Shown one piece after another: positions 12,390 to 24,390 of a stretch of DNA of 64,000 nucleotides (positions are counted from its first letter, which is position 1; the number at the start of each line of letters is the position of its first letter). Both the position numbers and the translations under genes were made by a program. The notes under the pieces were generated by a model that saw only the letters and a program-made list of their open reading frames with translations, did not search any database and was not told the DNA's origin. This stretch comes from Reticulitermes speratus (lineage: Eukaryota; Arthropoda; Insecta; Blattodea; Rhinotermitidae), in the NCBI GenBank assembly GCA_021186555.1, contig JAJKFL010000427.1, forward strand, positions 17,260,505-17,324,504. Direction: 5' to 3'.

Positions 12390-12584
12390 GGTTTTTTCTG
12401 CTTCTCCATTTTAATGGAGCATCAATGGAATGAAATTGACAGGGGAATACCGAAATACTCGGAGAAAAACCTGTCTCAGTGCCACTTTGTCAACCACAAA
12501 TCCCACAAGGACCGACCCGAGATCGAAACCGGGCCTCAGCGGTGAGAGGCCGGCGAATATCCGCCTGAGCCATGGCACGGCCTT
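12390..12584 (-). mobile_element. tRNA-derived SINE-like fragment
   Basis: On the minus strand: AAGGCCGTGCCATGGCTCAG, then GCGGATATTCGCCGGCCTCTC, then a B-box-like GGTTTCGATCTCGGG. This is a tRNA-like A/B box arrangement followed by an unfamiliar body. Weakly supported family. Confidence 0.5.
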
Positions 12585-13924
12585 AATGACGAGTTCTGAT
12601 GAAAGCCTTAAGAAAATAAATTTGTAAATTAAATTTAACGTTAGTCCATATAGGTCACACATAACACCCACTTTACATTAAAGATAAGCTAGTATAGCTC
12701 TGTCAGTTTAGTGACTAGGATATGCGGTGGACGTCGAGTATTCGTGATTCAATGCACGGTAGGAACACAGACTTATTATTAATTATTACTAATTTTTTGC
12801 TTGATTCTGCATCATTTTCTAAGCTGCTACGTGTCACATTTAAAAGTACTTTGTTTTCTCAATTTAATCTTTGACAATGCCAATAGTAAAAATATGGAAT
12901 AATACTCTGAATCGACAATGGCGTATAGACCCTTGCATGATAACACATGGCAAGAGCATGTATCATCACTGTAATAAAAAGGTATGTACTTGTTTCTATG
13001 CACTAACTGCAGAACCTGTCATAATGCGATTCAAGGGTTATTACAGATACATTAGTTGTGTCACTCTGGGTACCAAATAAAGAAATAAATATCATAGCAC
13101 AGCGTGCGCAGCAAAATAATAACAAATTAAAAGCACAATTAAAAGCAAATACTAAGCACAATTTACTGGAACACCCTTTAGTGTAAAACTAAATCACTTC
13201 TCTTCAGACGTGTAACGCCCTGGTGATAGCAACGAATTCCGGAATGCGATATGACATCCAAGTTCGGAAGTTTTAGGAAAAATAATGCAACCAATTCATT
13301 CCATCCCAGTCAAAATTACTAAAACATTACACACGTATAATCTAGACCCAATGAAACAACTGCAGCAATACAAGAGGGTACTCAGATAAAACTACACACG
13401 TTCTTGGTAGGTAGACTGCCAAATTACAAGTACTAGCATGAAAAATGGATCCGGATACACTTTCTAAACGCCCTCTTGATTGCTAGACAAACTGTACGTT
13501 CACCAGCTTAAAACCTATTATCACATTCGACATTTGACGCGTTTCGGTTTTCATGAAACGACTCTCAGTGTCATCCTTCACATGAATTACTTGCCAATAT
13601 TGCTAATGTATTACTGAATACTGAAATAATACGATTATATAATAAATAATTTAAAATGTTTAAAATAATTATATACATACGCTTGCTTGGATTCTTAAGC
13701 CTAATACGTCTACCCTTATTTACATTTCGTTTGCATTTTTTGGTCCCTGTGCCTTAAAATTACGAATATTACCAATTATTCATTACAGCAAGTATCTTTT
13801 TTGACACTTGTCTGGTCATCTAACTGCTGTGTGTAGGTGTAGCAGATTAGGGAGACTGTTTACATCATACGTCATTTATTTACTCGAAATGTCTTATTTT
13901 ATTATTATGCTATTGCTTTGTATC
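12585..13924. other. Spacer with possible decayed Penelope terminus
   Basis: Contains the second copy of the 73-bp direct repeat (12790-12862). Minus strand 13597-13535 reads GACACUGAGAGUCGUUUCAU, AACC, GAAACGCGUC. This resembles the 3' box of a hammerhead (GAAAC-GC-GUC) with a broken 5' box. No coding sequence recognised. Confidence 0.35.
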
Positions 13925-14180
13925 CCCTGTCTTCATACACTGTTGTCTTCGTTAGTCCCTGTCTTCATACACTGTTGTCTTCGTTAGTCCCTGTCTTCAT
14001 ACACTCTTGTCTTCGTTAGTCCCTGTCTTCATACACTGTTGTCTTCGTTAGTCCCTGTCTTCATACACTCTTGTCTTTGTTAGTCCCTGTCTTCATACAC
14101 TGTTGTCTTCGTTAGTCCCTATCTTCATACACCGTCGTCTTCGTTAGTCCCTGTCTTCATACACTGTTGTCTTCGTTAGT
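13925..14180. repeat. 32-bp minisatellite, 8 copies
   Basis: Eight tandem copies of a 32-bp unit (ccctgtcttcatacactgtt then gtcttcgttagt), in exact 32-bp register from 13925. Copies differ by single substitutions (for example ctgttg/ctcttg, cgtt/tgtt). Confidence 0.97.
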
Positions 14181-15866
14181 GCACGATTTGTTTACGTATG
14201 GATATGAAAGCTGCTGTAACTGTCGTATCATGAAATCCAATTTTTGATTGTCTTACTGAAGCACACGTACTGTTCGGTGTAATCAAGTGTACTACAATTT
14301 CCATTCACTGCCTGGAAGTATCGCCCGTACATTCCGCCTCTTACGTATGTCCAGTGTAACAGTTGTATCGGCTATAGTGGTTTGACTGACACTTCTCACA
14401 CTTCCTGCGTGTCATCTTAAGTTACATCTATCCTCCGTTCTGGGGCTATCAATTATACTTGTTTCAATAATCGCGCAATATGTGAAACAGATTACACTCA
14501 TTTTTAATTTGTTCATTTGAAACTGATCCCGTTTTTCTTCATATTTATATATGTAAAAATTCATGTACATATTAATTAGGGGCACTTTTAAAACTACATT
14601 TCGAATTTCCATTATTTCATCTATTTTCTTCCATTCATATCTGTCGTCCAATACATGCTTAGCAAATTTTTATTTATCTACATTATATTTTATATCATGT
14701 ACATGTTTGGAGTATGTCATTTTAATTGTCCACACCAGTGTAATAAAAAAACTCTGGAGAAATTAAAGAGCTGGAAACTGCTTATTTCAGCAGCAAATCA
14801 GAGTCAAAACCCGATATAGCGAGCCCCGATACAGCGCCGCCCATGAAAGTTTGTGAACAGAAAGTCCCTATTATATAGCATTTCGATTTACAGCTACCCT
14901 CTACACACCGCCTCAAATTGCGAGAATAAACAGTGGGGCTATATCGGAGTTCTGTATGGAACATTTTATGTCAGCTGGGAACAAACTGCGACAATCGTGC
15001 ATGCTCCCTGCATCACCACTTCTTAAGGTGTTCATCCACTGACATGCGTGGCACAAGTCTCAATAGATTAGCCCAGCAAATAAGAAATGAATTCCTAAAT
15101 CGAACCTCATTCCAAACAAGGACATAATATTATGTAACAGGCCAAACCGGATTCCAGCATTCAAAGAAAAATTTTCGACAACCAAGGTGCTAACACAGTT
15201 CGTCTCGACTCGCTGGTGCACGTGGCATTAAGCAGTTGAAGTTCGCAGCAAGAACCTTGAAGCTACCGAAGAAATTGTTCGGGGATTTCCTGACACTGAC
15301 GATGCAGATTGTGTAGCTGTGGTGAGGGAAACTGTGAACCACGTTAATGTGAAAGGAGACAATACACAAATAAGATCCAAGCATTGCATTTTTTAAAAGC
15401 GGTAATGGCAGCACTGCGCAAAAGCATAAGAAATACCACTCAGTGACTCAGTGGCAGTTGTTGAAAATGTTCAATAACAACTGATAACCACCCCTGAAAA
15501 AAAAAAAGTGAGAATGTACAAAAGCATTTTGATGCTGTATACTTCTAAATTATATCATTGAAAACTCTGGGCGGAAAAGGAAAGATCACAGCAGAAGCTA
15601 AATGCCGGAATATTCCGAAATTCGAAAATTGGCCAATTACATCTGTGGATGTCGAAAGGTCTACGACACAATTCCGTATAGTACGCAAGTACCAACATTT
15701 TAGAGGAAAACGTGGTCTACATTTTCGGTGTCAAACTGTTCTGTATGCTCAAGTTGAGACAGGTCCCTATCCTGAGACACACGAACTCTGCCCACACCCT
15801 CATTCATTGTTTATTCAAAGCAAAGTAAACGTAAATTTGTCCTCGTGCTTAACAACGCAACAACCC
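14181..15866. other. Intergenic, nothing recognised
   Basis: AT-rich. Open frames are short and without motifs. Confidence 0.4.
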
Positions 15867-16122
15867 ATGAAGGCACTTGAGGAATTAAAAGTAAAGCTCC
15901 ACGCATTCTTAACCTTAGCATAAGATGTAGGTGAATGATCAGCTTCAGGCTCCGGCTGCTTTAACCCCGGGGAGATACCCCGTTTAATAGAAGGCTAGGT
16001 GGGCACAACGCCGATTTGGGCGCTTTGGAGAAAAGTTTCGTGTCCCCGTCGGCAATCTAAACACGACTCTTTAGTTTTCCAATCCGCACACAAGGCGCTA
16101 CACTGACTGAGCTTTTATGGCT
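15867..16122 (-). mobile_element. tRNA-derived SINE, degenerate (TTTACC-tail family)
   Basis: Shares the gaaggcacttgag, agtaaagctccacgcattct and ggctccggctgctttaaccccgg blocks with the other copies. The tRNA-like end (16080-16122) is decayed. Confidence 0.65.
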
Positions 16123-16179
16123 CCCGTGCTTCTTTAAGATTCATTTTAATATTAACCACCCATCTAAGTCTAGTTCTTC

Positions 16180-16690
16180 AAGGTAATTTTCCCTGCAGGT
16201 TTACAGACCAAAATTCTGTCAGCATTTTTAAAACCTTTTTAGTCGCGTTCGCAAAATTGCGAAAAGCGACTATTAGCTTCATCAAGTCTGTCCGTCCGCA
16301 TGGAAGAACTCGGCTCCAAATGGACGGATTTTCATTAAATTTGATATTTGAGGAGTGTTCAAAAACCTGTAATAAACAGTAAGAAAACAACATGTGCTCA
16401 AAATATCCTCCACCTGTATCAATGCACGTATGGGCACGTCTGATCATGGACTGTCGCACCCTTTCTAAGGTCCCGGGGCGGTTTCGAATGGTTTGAGAGG
16501 CGTGAAAAATCCGTTGGTAAAGTGTCTCTTCATTTTTAATTCGAGCCGAATACACTACGGTATTTAAGTGTCCCCACAGATGAAAAGCTAAAGGACTGAG
16601 GTCAACAAGTTGCTGTCCTGTACCTCGAAAACTATGTCTGTGGACACATATCGATATGAACTTCTGTCCTTGTTTTGGTGTGGGGAACGC
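16180..16690 (-). pseudogene. DDE transposase C-terminal relic
   Basis: Minus strand 16640-16400 reads DLSPLAFHLWGHL, then YSARIKNEETLYQRIFHASQ, then ERVRQSMIRRAHTCID and GGYFEHML. This is the canonical C-terminus of an IS630/Tc1-like insect transposase (an ERVR.SMIRRA....GG.FEHLL ending). The third catalytic Asp of DFHLWG has become Ala, so it is inactive. The upstream half is absent or too decayed. Confidence 0.65.
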
Positions 16691-16737
16691 ATTCCTGAAG
16701 TTTGTTCAAGCATTGCCCTGTACAGTGTAGTAAATAC

Positions 16738-16998
16738 AGAGACTAGACTAAGGGCAGGGGTTCAATTCACAGCAGGGACAAGAAATTTTTTTCTTCTCAG
16801 TAACGTCCAGACGGGCTCTGAGGTCCACCAAGCCTCCTATTCGATGGATACCGGGGGTTATTCCGCCGGAGGTAAAGCGGCCGAAGCGTGAAGATGACCA
16901 CATCTCCATGTAGTGCCGAGGTTAAGAATGAGTGGAGCTATATCTCTACTCCCATACGTGCCTTCGCGGCGTGCACAGGGGCATTTTTACCTTCGCCA
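16738..16998 (+). mobile_element. tRNA-derived SINE, plus strand (TTTACC-tail family)
   Basis: B-box-like GGGGTTCAATTCACAG near 16755, body blocks cgtccagacgggctctgagg and ggtaaagcggccgaagcgtg, and a short tail tttttacctt. Confidence 0.7.
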
Positions 16999-17257
16999 CT
17001 AGTATTGTCTAATTAATAATTTTATTACTACCTAAAGCTTTAGATGGCAATAAAACATTATATAACGCTGACAACTGTTGACTTACAAACGTTGCACACG
17101 TAACGCGTACCGATAGGTACCTTAATGCCCCACATACAAACTTTTAGATGCCTAGCTCCAAAGGTTTGTAAGTTATCTCCATTAAATCGAAAGTACCAAT
17201 ATCTGTGAGTATTAACATGCGAGATTTGAGGTTTTCACAGTGGGGTTGCCGAAAACT

Positions 17258-17317
17258 GAAGTCTTCTGGGATGTGACACTTGCCGTTGGGCGAGTACGTC
17301 ACGTCCCAGAAGACTTC
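17258..17317. repeat. 20-bp-arm hairpin
   Basis: gaagtcttctgggatgtgac (17258-17277) and gtcacgtcccagaagacttc (17298-17317) are inverted copies with one mismatch around a 20-base loop. The TCTTCTGGGAT core is shared with the hairpin at 529-661, suggesting a common repeat family. Confidence 0.8.
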
Positions 17318-18639
17318 AATCTTCATCTCTTACCATGCTGTCGCTGCACGTTCACAAGACCACGCGACTACCGTGAGATGCCTTCCGTGGCATAACGTGC
17401 GTAAGTTTCAAGAAAAACTGTCAGTTGGTTCAAAACCTGAAATAGGCGGAGGGGGGGGGGGGGGTTAAAAGAACACACACACCACGGCATGGTGACCTTA
17501 CAAGAATATTTTAACTTTTTCAAAAAGGAAAAACTGACTTTTCACTATTTCCTGCTTCTTAACCTGGACTTAACAGAGAACACCTGACGATATAATGAGC
17601 CTTACTTAGTATTCTCAATTCCCACCTCACAAAGGACAAAGCTAACAACTTGACGTGTTTAACAAATACTCGGTTCGTTCTGACAACCATACGAAACGCA
17701 TACATACATTCTACGGGCAAAATGCTGGGATTTTTTATATTAGAACAGGTGGAAGCACCGCAGCACTGTAAGAGCTTCACACTATGTAAGCGTGATTACA
17801 TAAGTAACGTTTCTGGAGTTTCTTCGCTCTCGTGTTTAGGTGCGTTCGCATTCACGAGGAACGCCTGTTAAAATCCCAAAGTCAAGCTGAACGCACATAA
17901 CTCAACAGCCGTTAAACGGCTCTTCATACAATCTGATACGGGTCAATTTTACGAAAAACTGTCGAACCATTCAATTTTTGTTAATATCAACGACCACTTG
18001 AAGATGAAAATCTACATGCGTTTCCGCGCATAAAAGTTTTACACCCCCTTTCTCCGTACGCCCAGGGCGTTAGCATTCCTGCTCCCCTCATGTGAATTTC
18101 TTATCACACTTACGACCTACGTGTACAACAGCTATAAAAATAAAATCAGGCTTTGCATCATTTAAATTCCGTGGTCCAAAAACGGAAATCTGGTGCTAGA
18201 GCATGTGATTTCCCCGCGCCCTAGCAACTGCGCTACAATAAGAGTAATAAGGATTTCATGTCTTTTAGTAGGAAGCATGCCACTAATTGTGCCCGCAAGA
18301 GTTCGGAAATACGAGCTCATTTATCCAATACCCGCCTGCCGAGAATTTCCACACGTTATCACCGACGGAACGTGGTAACTCAGTCATGTGCTGTCTCTCA
18401 TACACAGCAGGTGGTTGGTTAGTGTGTCTGAGAAACGCTTTCTGTTGAACAAGTAGTTTTCATTTGAAAACCTTTTGTAAAGTTGCATGCTTTACATTAA
18501 ACAGGAACGTAACAGGCCAAAATAACACACACACTGGTATTCCGAAAATCCCTGTGCAGTTAATGAAGTTCCTACGCGTGACCTCAGAATTAGAGTCTGG
18601 TGTGCAGCGAGTGCGCGCAAAATCGTAGGTCCCGTGTTC
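17318..18639. other. Intergenic; G14 tract
   Basis: Contains a run of 14 G at 17451-17464. No coding or transposon signal recognised. Confidence 0.4.
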
Positions 18640-19075
18640 TTCTAAGAAACAAAATATTCCTACCGCTACATTCGGTTAATTCTGGCATCATTATGCAAAG
18701 AATTAACAGAAGAAGAAAAACAAACGTTTACGTCAGCCAGGACAATGCAACGTCCCACACAGAAAACTTCTCAGTGGCTGCCCTAGAAGAGGCATTCAGT
18801 GAAGGGTCGATAACTCGAGGATTGTAGCCTTCTAAACCTCCAGATCTGATTACATGCGATTATTATTTGTGTGGGGTGGGGGTACTGAAAATAAAGAGTG
18901 TTGTGCAAAACGGCCACACTCACTGCAAAAACAGAAATAGAATATTCGAAGAGAAATTGTTAATAAATTTTTGAAGAAAAGCTCCATTGTAAGTCAGGAA
19001 GTATTTTCAGAAGGTGCAAGGCCTGCTTAGAAGCTGGATGTCGGCACGTCGAATCTCCTCTGTAAAATAAAATAA
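18640..19075 (+). pseudogene. DDE transposase relic (QDNATSHT / PDL..CDYYL)
   Basis: The plus strand reads VSQDNATSHTENFSVAALEE, then EGSITRGL, a stop, PPDLITCDYYLCG and a decayed C-terminus. The two Asp positions correspond to the second and third catalytic residues of an IS630/Tc1-mariner-type transposase (QDNATAHT...SRGLWPPRSPDL..CDFYLWG). Relics of what looks like the same family lie at 23175-23390 and 35110-35800. In-frame stops mean it is dead. Confidence 0.65.
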
Positions 19076-19970
19076 GTTGAACTGCAGGGATAACTGGACT
19101 CGATAGAATTCCCGGCAGAGACATGTTTCGTAAGCGACAGAGCTCCCGCGAAAGCCGCCATGATCAGGGATAGGACCAGTGTGACTCTCTGTATTTATAA
19201 ACAGCTGAAGGCGTCATAATAACTCTAGTTACGATATGCGTCCACGTTTCATTTGCCTGCATTTTAATTTCCTATCACCTTTATATTACACAGCGTCTCA
19301 ACAATCTCCCAACTACGCTCGGCGTTGTCGCGGCAGCTTTGTCGCATACGAAGCCTGCTTCGCCGGGAATCTAGAAATCCGTCTTTCCCCTGTCGTTCAA
19401 CTTACATTATCTCACACAGACGCTTCGAAGTTCCCACCTGCAGATTTTAAGCTGGTCTCGCACCTTCTGAAAACATACCTCGACACAAGACGAAGTTCCT
19501 GTCTTGAAATGCTGGCAACCTCTCTTCGCGTGTCTTCCAGTTCTTGCAAAAAAATGCAGATTGTGCTACGTGTTCACTCTTTTGTTTGACTTCATAAATA
19601 ATGGTATCAGGATTAATTTAACGTAACAGTCAGAATCTGTTCCCTCGAAAAACACAGGCCCTATGATTTTGTGGCGCGCATTGCATTTTAGGTGAAGTAA
19701 AGGAAATTTCACGACGTGCATGGGGATTTTCGCAGCATCAACATCTGTTATTCTGAAGCACCAAGGATCGTGGTGTCTTCATCTTCATGGTCTAGAGGTC
19801 AAACAACCGCTAGACCGTGCATATGAAGGCACCACGAGCCTTCGAAAGATCGGTGAATACACGTCCAACGACACGGCATCACATCCAATAAGACTTAAAC
19901 CTTCGGCAATACAGCTGTGCGAACCTCAATTCTCGCATCTGTTATTTTGGCTGATTACGTTCATACTTCA
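19076..19970. other. Intergenic, nothing recognised
   Basis: A 117-codon plus-strand open frame (19236-19589) has no recognisable motif. Confidence 0.35.
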
Positions 19971-19971
19971 A

Positions 19972-20268
19972 TGCGCTACAAGCCGGAAGGTCACAGGTTC
20001 GATTCCTGATGGGGTCATTGGGATTTTTTATTGACTTAATCCTTCCGGCCGCACTAAGGTCCTGGGGTCGTCTCAGCCTCTAACCGAAATGAGTAGCAGG
20101 GCTATCTCCTGGGGGGGGGGGGGGGGCTAAAGACGGCCAGTGCTTAGGGCTGACAACCTCGCCACCTTCATCTGCCGATTGTCTACATATCCTGGAAGCC
20201 TCAACCTCCTGGAGATCTAAGGGCCTGTCCAAGCCTGTATAGGGATAGCTTTACCTCTTACCTTTTAT
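19972..20268 (+). mobile_element. tRNA-derived SINE with TTTACC-type tail (second family)
   Basis: tRNA-like head with B box AGGTTCGATTCCTGA near 20000. The unrelated body includes gacttaatccttccggccgc, a G16 tract (20111-20126) and ctcaacctcctggagatcta. It ends in agctttacctcttacctttt, so the tail type is shared with the first SINE family although the body differs. Confidence 0.65.
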
Positions 20269-20711
20269 GTTCCTAGTTAATATGAAAGTATTTAATTTTC
20301 CTACTTTATTTCTGTCCAGCACTGAACCTGTGATTCGGTATTTTCCCACTGCCCTGTATAGCAATTTTTATACCGCACAGTTAACACGGCATATATTTTA
20401 TTCTTCAAAACTTTCGGAGATATTTTTTCCATGGCACAGCAGAAGTATTGAAAATAAACACACTTTGCTCAAGAGAAAACATTTTTCTGGCGCAACGGCC
20501 TGTCCCATATGAGCCATATCATGCAACTGAGATAGAAGTCAATCTGCGGCATAGCTGAGATGTGATTAAACGCGGCCGACGCGCCTTGCGTTACACAGCT
20601 CGCATTTCTCTATGCGCGTTACGACGATTAAAGATACGCTCTGTATATCGCAATGTTTATTGTTTTAAATTATATGAATACATTTTCAATCAGTACTAAC
20701 TAACTAACTAA

Positions 20712-21043
20712 CTACATGGAGCAGAGTCCTTCTTGAGAAGCTAACAGGTCGTTAGCTAGTCAAGAAATTCACCGCGTTTTATGAAACCCGAAGGTTCATT
20801 ACCGCATTCACAAGAGCCCGCCACCTGTCCCTATCCTGAGCCATATCAATCCAGTCCACGCCTTCCCATCCCACTTCTTGAAGCTCCATTTTAATATTAT
20901 CCTCCCATCTACGCCTGGGTCTTCCAAGTGGTCTCCTTCCCTCAGGTCTCCCCACCAAAATCCTGTACGCACCTCTCCCCCCCATACGTGCTACATGCCC
21001 CGCCCACCTCATTCTTCTTGATTTGATCACCCGAATAATATTT
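20712..21043 (-). mobile_element. LINE 3' fragment ([14 protein letters not shown]-terminus)
   Basis: The minus strand is open at 21030-20779 for 83 codons: [20 protein letters not shown], then [19 protein letters not shown], ending ...[13 protein letters not shown] plus stop. This is the extreme C-terminus of a very common insect LINE endonuclease/reverse-transcriptase ORF. About 65 bp of 3' UTR follows (gcagagtccttcttgagaagctaacagg on the plus strand), bordered by an aactaactaactaact repeat at 20697-20713. Further fragments of the same family lie at 28925, 41583, 42340 and 50528. It lies in the inferred first intron of the Na+/H+ exchanger. Confidence 0.85.
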
Positions 21044-21149
21044 GGTGATGAGTACAGATCACTTAATGAAATTCTGCTTACATTAAATTACTGCGATAAC
21101 GACAAGGAGAACTATCGTACCAAGGAACGTCTACTAGCATTTTTGGGAC

Positions 21150-21495
21150 CACTGCGATGAAGATGGCATTGCTGTGCTACTCGCCTATCTCACCTTTAGA
21201 AAGTTACTAATCGTAACCGTAACATATGGCACTGCTGTGCTATTAGCCGAGATCGTATTTTATAGAGTTATTAAAGGTAACCTGCTACATGGCACTCTTG
21301 TGCTACTCACCAAGCCCGTAATTTATTAATCTACGAACGGTAACCGTAATACATGACACTGCTGTGTTCTTCGCCGATTTCATAACACATGACACAGGTT
21401 GTGCTGATCGCCAATGTCACATTTATGGGATTATTAACGGAAACCTTAACGCATGGCATTGCTGCGTCCCTCGCCGACCTCATATTTGCAAAAAA
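21150..21495. repeat. 63-bp minisatellite, block A (splice-donor-like units)
   Basis: Units begin ggcattgctgtgctactcgcc-like at 21165, 21228, 21291, 21355 and 21455, with a shortened unit at 21391. Period is 63-64 bp. Read on the minus strand the units run ...GGTGAGTAGCACAAGAGTGCC and match the exchanger exon donor and the start of its intron. Block B at 24112-24390 is the same repeat in the same orientation. Confidence 0.8.
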
Positions 21496-22539
21496 CAGCT
21501 ATCCAAATGCCCAGTCTTCGCCCGGGTTAGCAAGCAATCACATTTTGCCTACAAATACAACGTCCAACATACATGCGACTATGTAGAAAGTCGATTAATA
21601 CCTCCACGTGTTACTCCACGACCGAGTTAGTACTATCGATCACTATCGCTTATGATGAGTCATGTCAATTACTGTCCATATTATGGTCATGCGCCCCTCC
21701 ATGGCCCCTTTACTCAATTTGTTCTTTATTCTGAGAACAAACCAAGCGTTAATCTGGTTTTCCTATGCTGTATTCGATGCTCAACTGTTTATCCTTCAAC
21801 CCGGCAGGCATGGCACTCAGTGCATTATCTCGGGGGGGGGGGGGGTGTAGCCCGATCCGTTCGGCAAATTTTGATTGTTTTTGGCAAGGCACATCCCATA
21901 ATCATTCCAAAACTACTGCCAGAATTTCAAGATCCTTTCTCTACTGTCTGATCAGTTACGACTGCCACAGGGACACACAAACACCTCCTTTATTGTCTGG
22001 GCCTGCCCGCTTTTACAAGAATGTTCGCAGCGTCATAACGTGAAAACGTCGTATTTTGACGAATGTATTATTATGCAGCATCCCTTGGATGGGAAAGGAA
22101 TCCATCTGAGGGTTCCTACATGCACACTAAAATAGTGAGAACCGCGGGTATACGGAGAGTTTGCTTTGAAGCGGAACCCACGCAGCCGGCAACTTTATCA
22201 GTCGTACAGCATGATACACAGCCAGCAGTTTTCGCAGGGCGTACGGTTACACTACTTCATCTTAAGTCTGTCACATAGTCCAGGTTCATATGCTGGATTG
22301 CAAGCTGCCCAAACTGTTTGTGGTACGCAAATATATGTACAGTGTAACACAGAAGGTGGCTCGTAAACATATGTACAGTGCAACACATAAACTTCTTGCG
22401 ATGTAAATTATTATTTTTCATGAATATACGGTACAGTGTAAGAGGAGATGTTTTATTGTGGAAACCTACATAAAAAATACACTCTACGAAAAGTGTCGTA
22501 GCAAATTTGTAAGTCGGTTTCCCGGTGTTTCAGTTTCTT
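21496..22539. other. Intron spacer; G14 tract
   Basis: Non-coding as far as I can see. Contains a run of 14 G at 21832-21845. Inferred to be intron 1 of the exchanger. Confidence 0.35.
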
Positions 22540-22895
22540 CAAGGCCAATTATATCGATTTACCAACATATTTCGAACAACAGGCTCCTTGTCAACCAACA
22601 ATTGCACTATTAAAGTTAAGTTGACTAATGCCCAACAGGCAAAACCTCTTTATCACTACCAAAACATCAAGGAGAAACTTCACAAGACGAACGCTTCCAT
22701 TTGGTTTAACAAAGTATGCAAAACAGAACACCTCACACCAAACTACATACACATCAAAGTAAACGGCAACAACAACAGCAGCAAGAAAACCAAAAAAAAA
22801 AAACTTTAATAGTGCAATTGTTGGTTGATAAGTGTTTTCTATTACAATAATGCACGGTGAACAAAAAGTTAAGTTAACAGGCTCCTTGTTAAAAA
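22540..22895 (+). mobile_element. Penelope-like element fragment with inverted flanks
   Basis: The plus strand at 22625-22800 reads NIKEKLHKTNASIWFNKVCK, then LTPNYIHIKVNGNNNSSKK. This matches the conserved N-terminal stretch of Penelope-like ORFs (K.T.A.IWFN..C....L.P.Y..IK.). It is flanked by inverted copies: 22588-22620 (ttgtcaaccaacaattgcac...) against 22803-22835 (...gtgcaattgttggttgat). Outside these is gaacaacaggctccttgtca, which recurs in part at 22875. The rest of the ORF is missing. Confidence 0.55.
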
Positions 22896-23174
22896 AGAAG
22901 CGAGAGCAACACATGTTCCTTCAAAAAACATCAAATTATACTGATGCGTTCAGAAGCATATCTATACAATGTTAAGACGATGTATCAAAATAATGTGTAA
23001 ACTCAGCCACAATATTGCTGCGTTGGTAACATACAAATTTACAGTTGAGAAAAACTCCAATCTTTGTAGCGACAGTACGGCTTTGTAACTGGTTCTGTGA
23101 AAGTGTGCAGTGGTAAGGTCGATCCATTCCTAACTTATTTTACGGATGAGATTACTTAAAACAGTCGCCTAAAT

Positions 23175-23390
23175 ACTTAAAAGAAGATATCGATTGGAAG
23201 ACAATCCACACACAGACGACGAACTTAAAGAAATCATCAGGCGCCCAGAATCGGCAATTTCTAGACCAGAACTTCATACCGTGTTTAATGATGCGTTTGA
23301 CAGGTGTCAAAGGTGTCTGGGAGTTGAAGAGATCATTTCTAACACCTTCCCTAACATGCGGAAGTTATATAATAAGACTTAATGCCGATT
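23175..23390 (+). pseudogene. DDE transposase C-terminal relic
   Basis: The plus strand reads LEDNPHTDDELKEIIRR, then ELHTVFNDAFDRCQRCL and GVEEIISNTF. It corresponds to the NNPHT..ELKE.IR...I.....L..V..N...RC..C.......F tail that follows the PDL..CDFYLWG motif in the family seen at 18640 and 35110. Only the C-terminus is present. Confidence 0.6.
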
Positions 23391-24111
23391 CTGTGAGTGG
23401 GTTCCGCGTTCAGCTGGACATCTTCTACAAAAAGTAGTAACAGCGGGATCGAAACTGGTATCCTATCATTCTCCGCATTGATTTATCTTCCGAGGTGTTC
23501 TCATATGACTTGTGTTGTCTTATCAACCATTGACAGGAGTCTGAAGGAGGATTACACATTTTTAGAAGAAAGGCCGGGATTTCCATTGTACCACTAAGGA
23601 TAAGACTATCAATGATAACGTTGTCTCAACAGCTACCCGGTCCAAATCTCTGCCGGGTTACTGGCTATAATCACAGATTTCGTGATTACACAGTACTCAT
23701 TCAAACAGATTACGACAGTTTTCTTCCAAACCCGTACCTACTCACAATACCGTCTTTCAAACCAACTCATTGCGAAGTACCGTAACCACTGCAGTTGAAA
23801 GTGTCATTAAATATACACATTTATGAAAAGAATATGAGGTAAAGGGGACGTACAGACTAAGACGGCAGCAGCCGGATGGGGTTAAGTATGTATGTATATA
23901 CACACACCTACACCTTGTACCGAAGTTACGAATGAAAGGAGTTACACCTGTTCCCCCCGTATATGACATCCGAAAACGTTTGTTTTCAGAGGGAAGGATG
24001 CTATTGAATGGTTCTTGAAGAAACAGGTCACGAGCATGTAACTGAATTCACGTGGTGACGGGCTATTTTAAAGCCGGTAAAGTACTTTCAGATGCCACTG
24101 AAGTCCGACAA

Positions 24112-24390
24112 ATTCTTGAATAACACTTGGCATTGTTACGTACCTCACCGACCTAATGATTTCATAAAACTATTTACTGCATTCGTTACACTGGCTTGTT
24201 GTAATACCACTCTCATACTTTATACACCTAACGCCTGTACCTGTAACACTGTTGTGCCAACCGCCGACATAATACTTTTACCTAACTACTAACGATAGCC
24301 ATAATACCTGGCACTGCTGTCTTACAGATCTCACATTTTTATACAACTATTCTCAGTAACAGTACACATGACATTGTGGTACTCACCGAT
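24112..24390. repeat. 63-bp minisatellite, block B, containing the exon donor
   Basis: Four or more diverged units of about 62-65 bp: near 24129 (ggcattgttacgtacctcacc), 24190, 24250, 24311 (ggcactgctgtcttacagat) and 24370 (gacattgtggtactcaccga). The last unit includes the 5' splice site of the exchanger exon at 24387/24386. On the minus strand several units keep a donor-like core at the homologous place (GGTGAGG, TGTAAGA, GGTGAGT). Confidence 0.75.
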
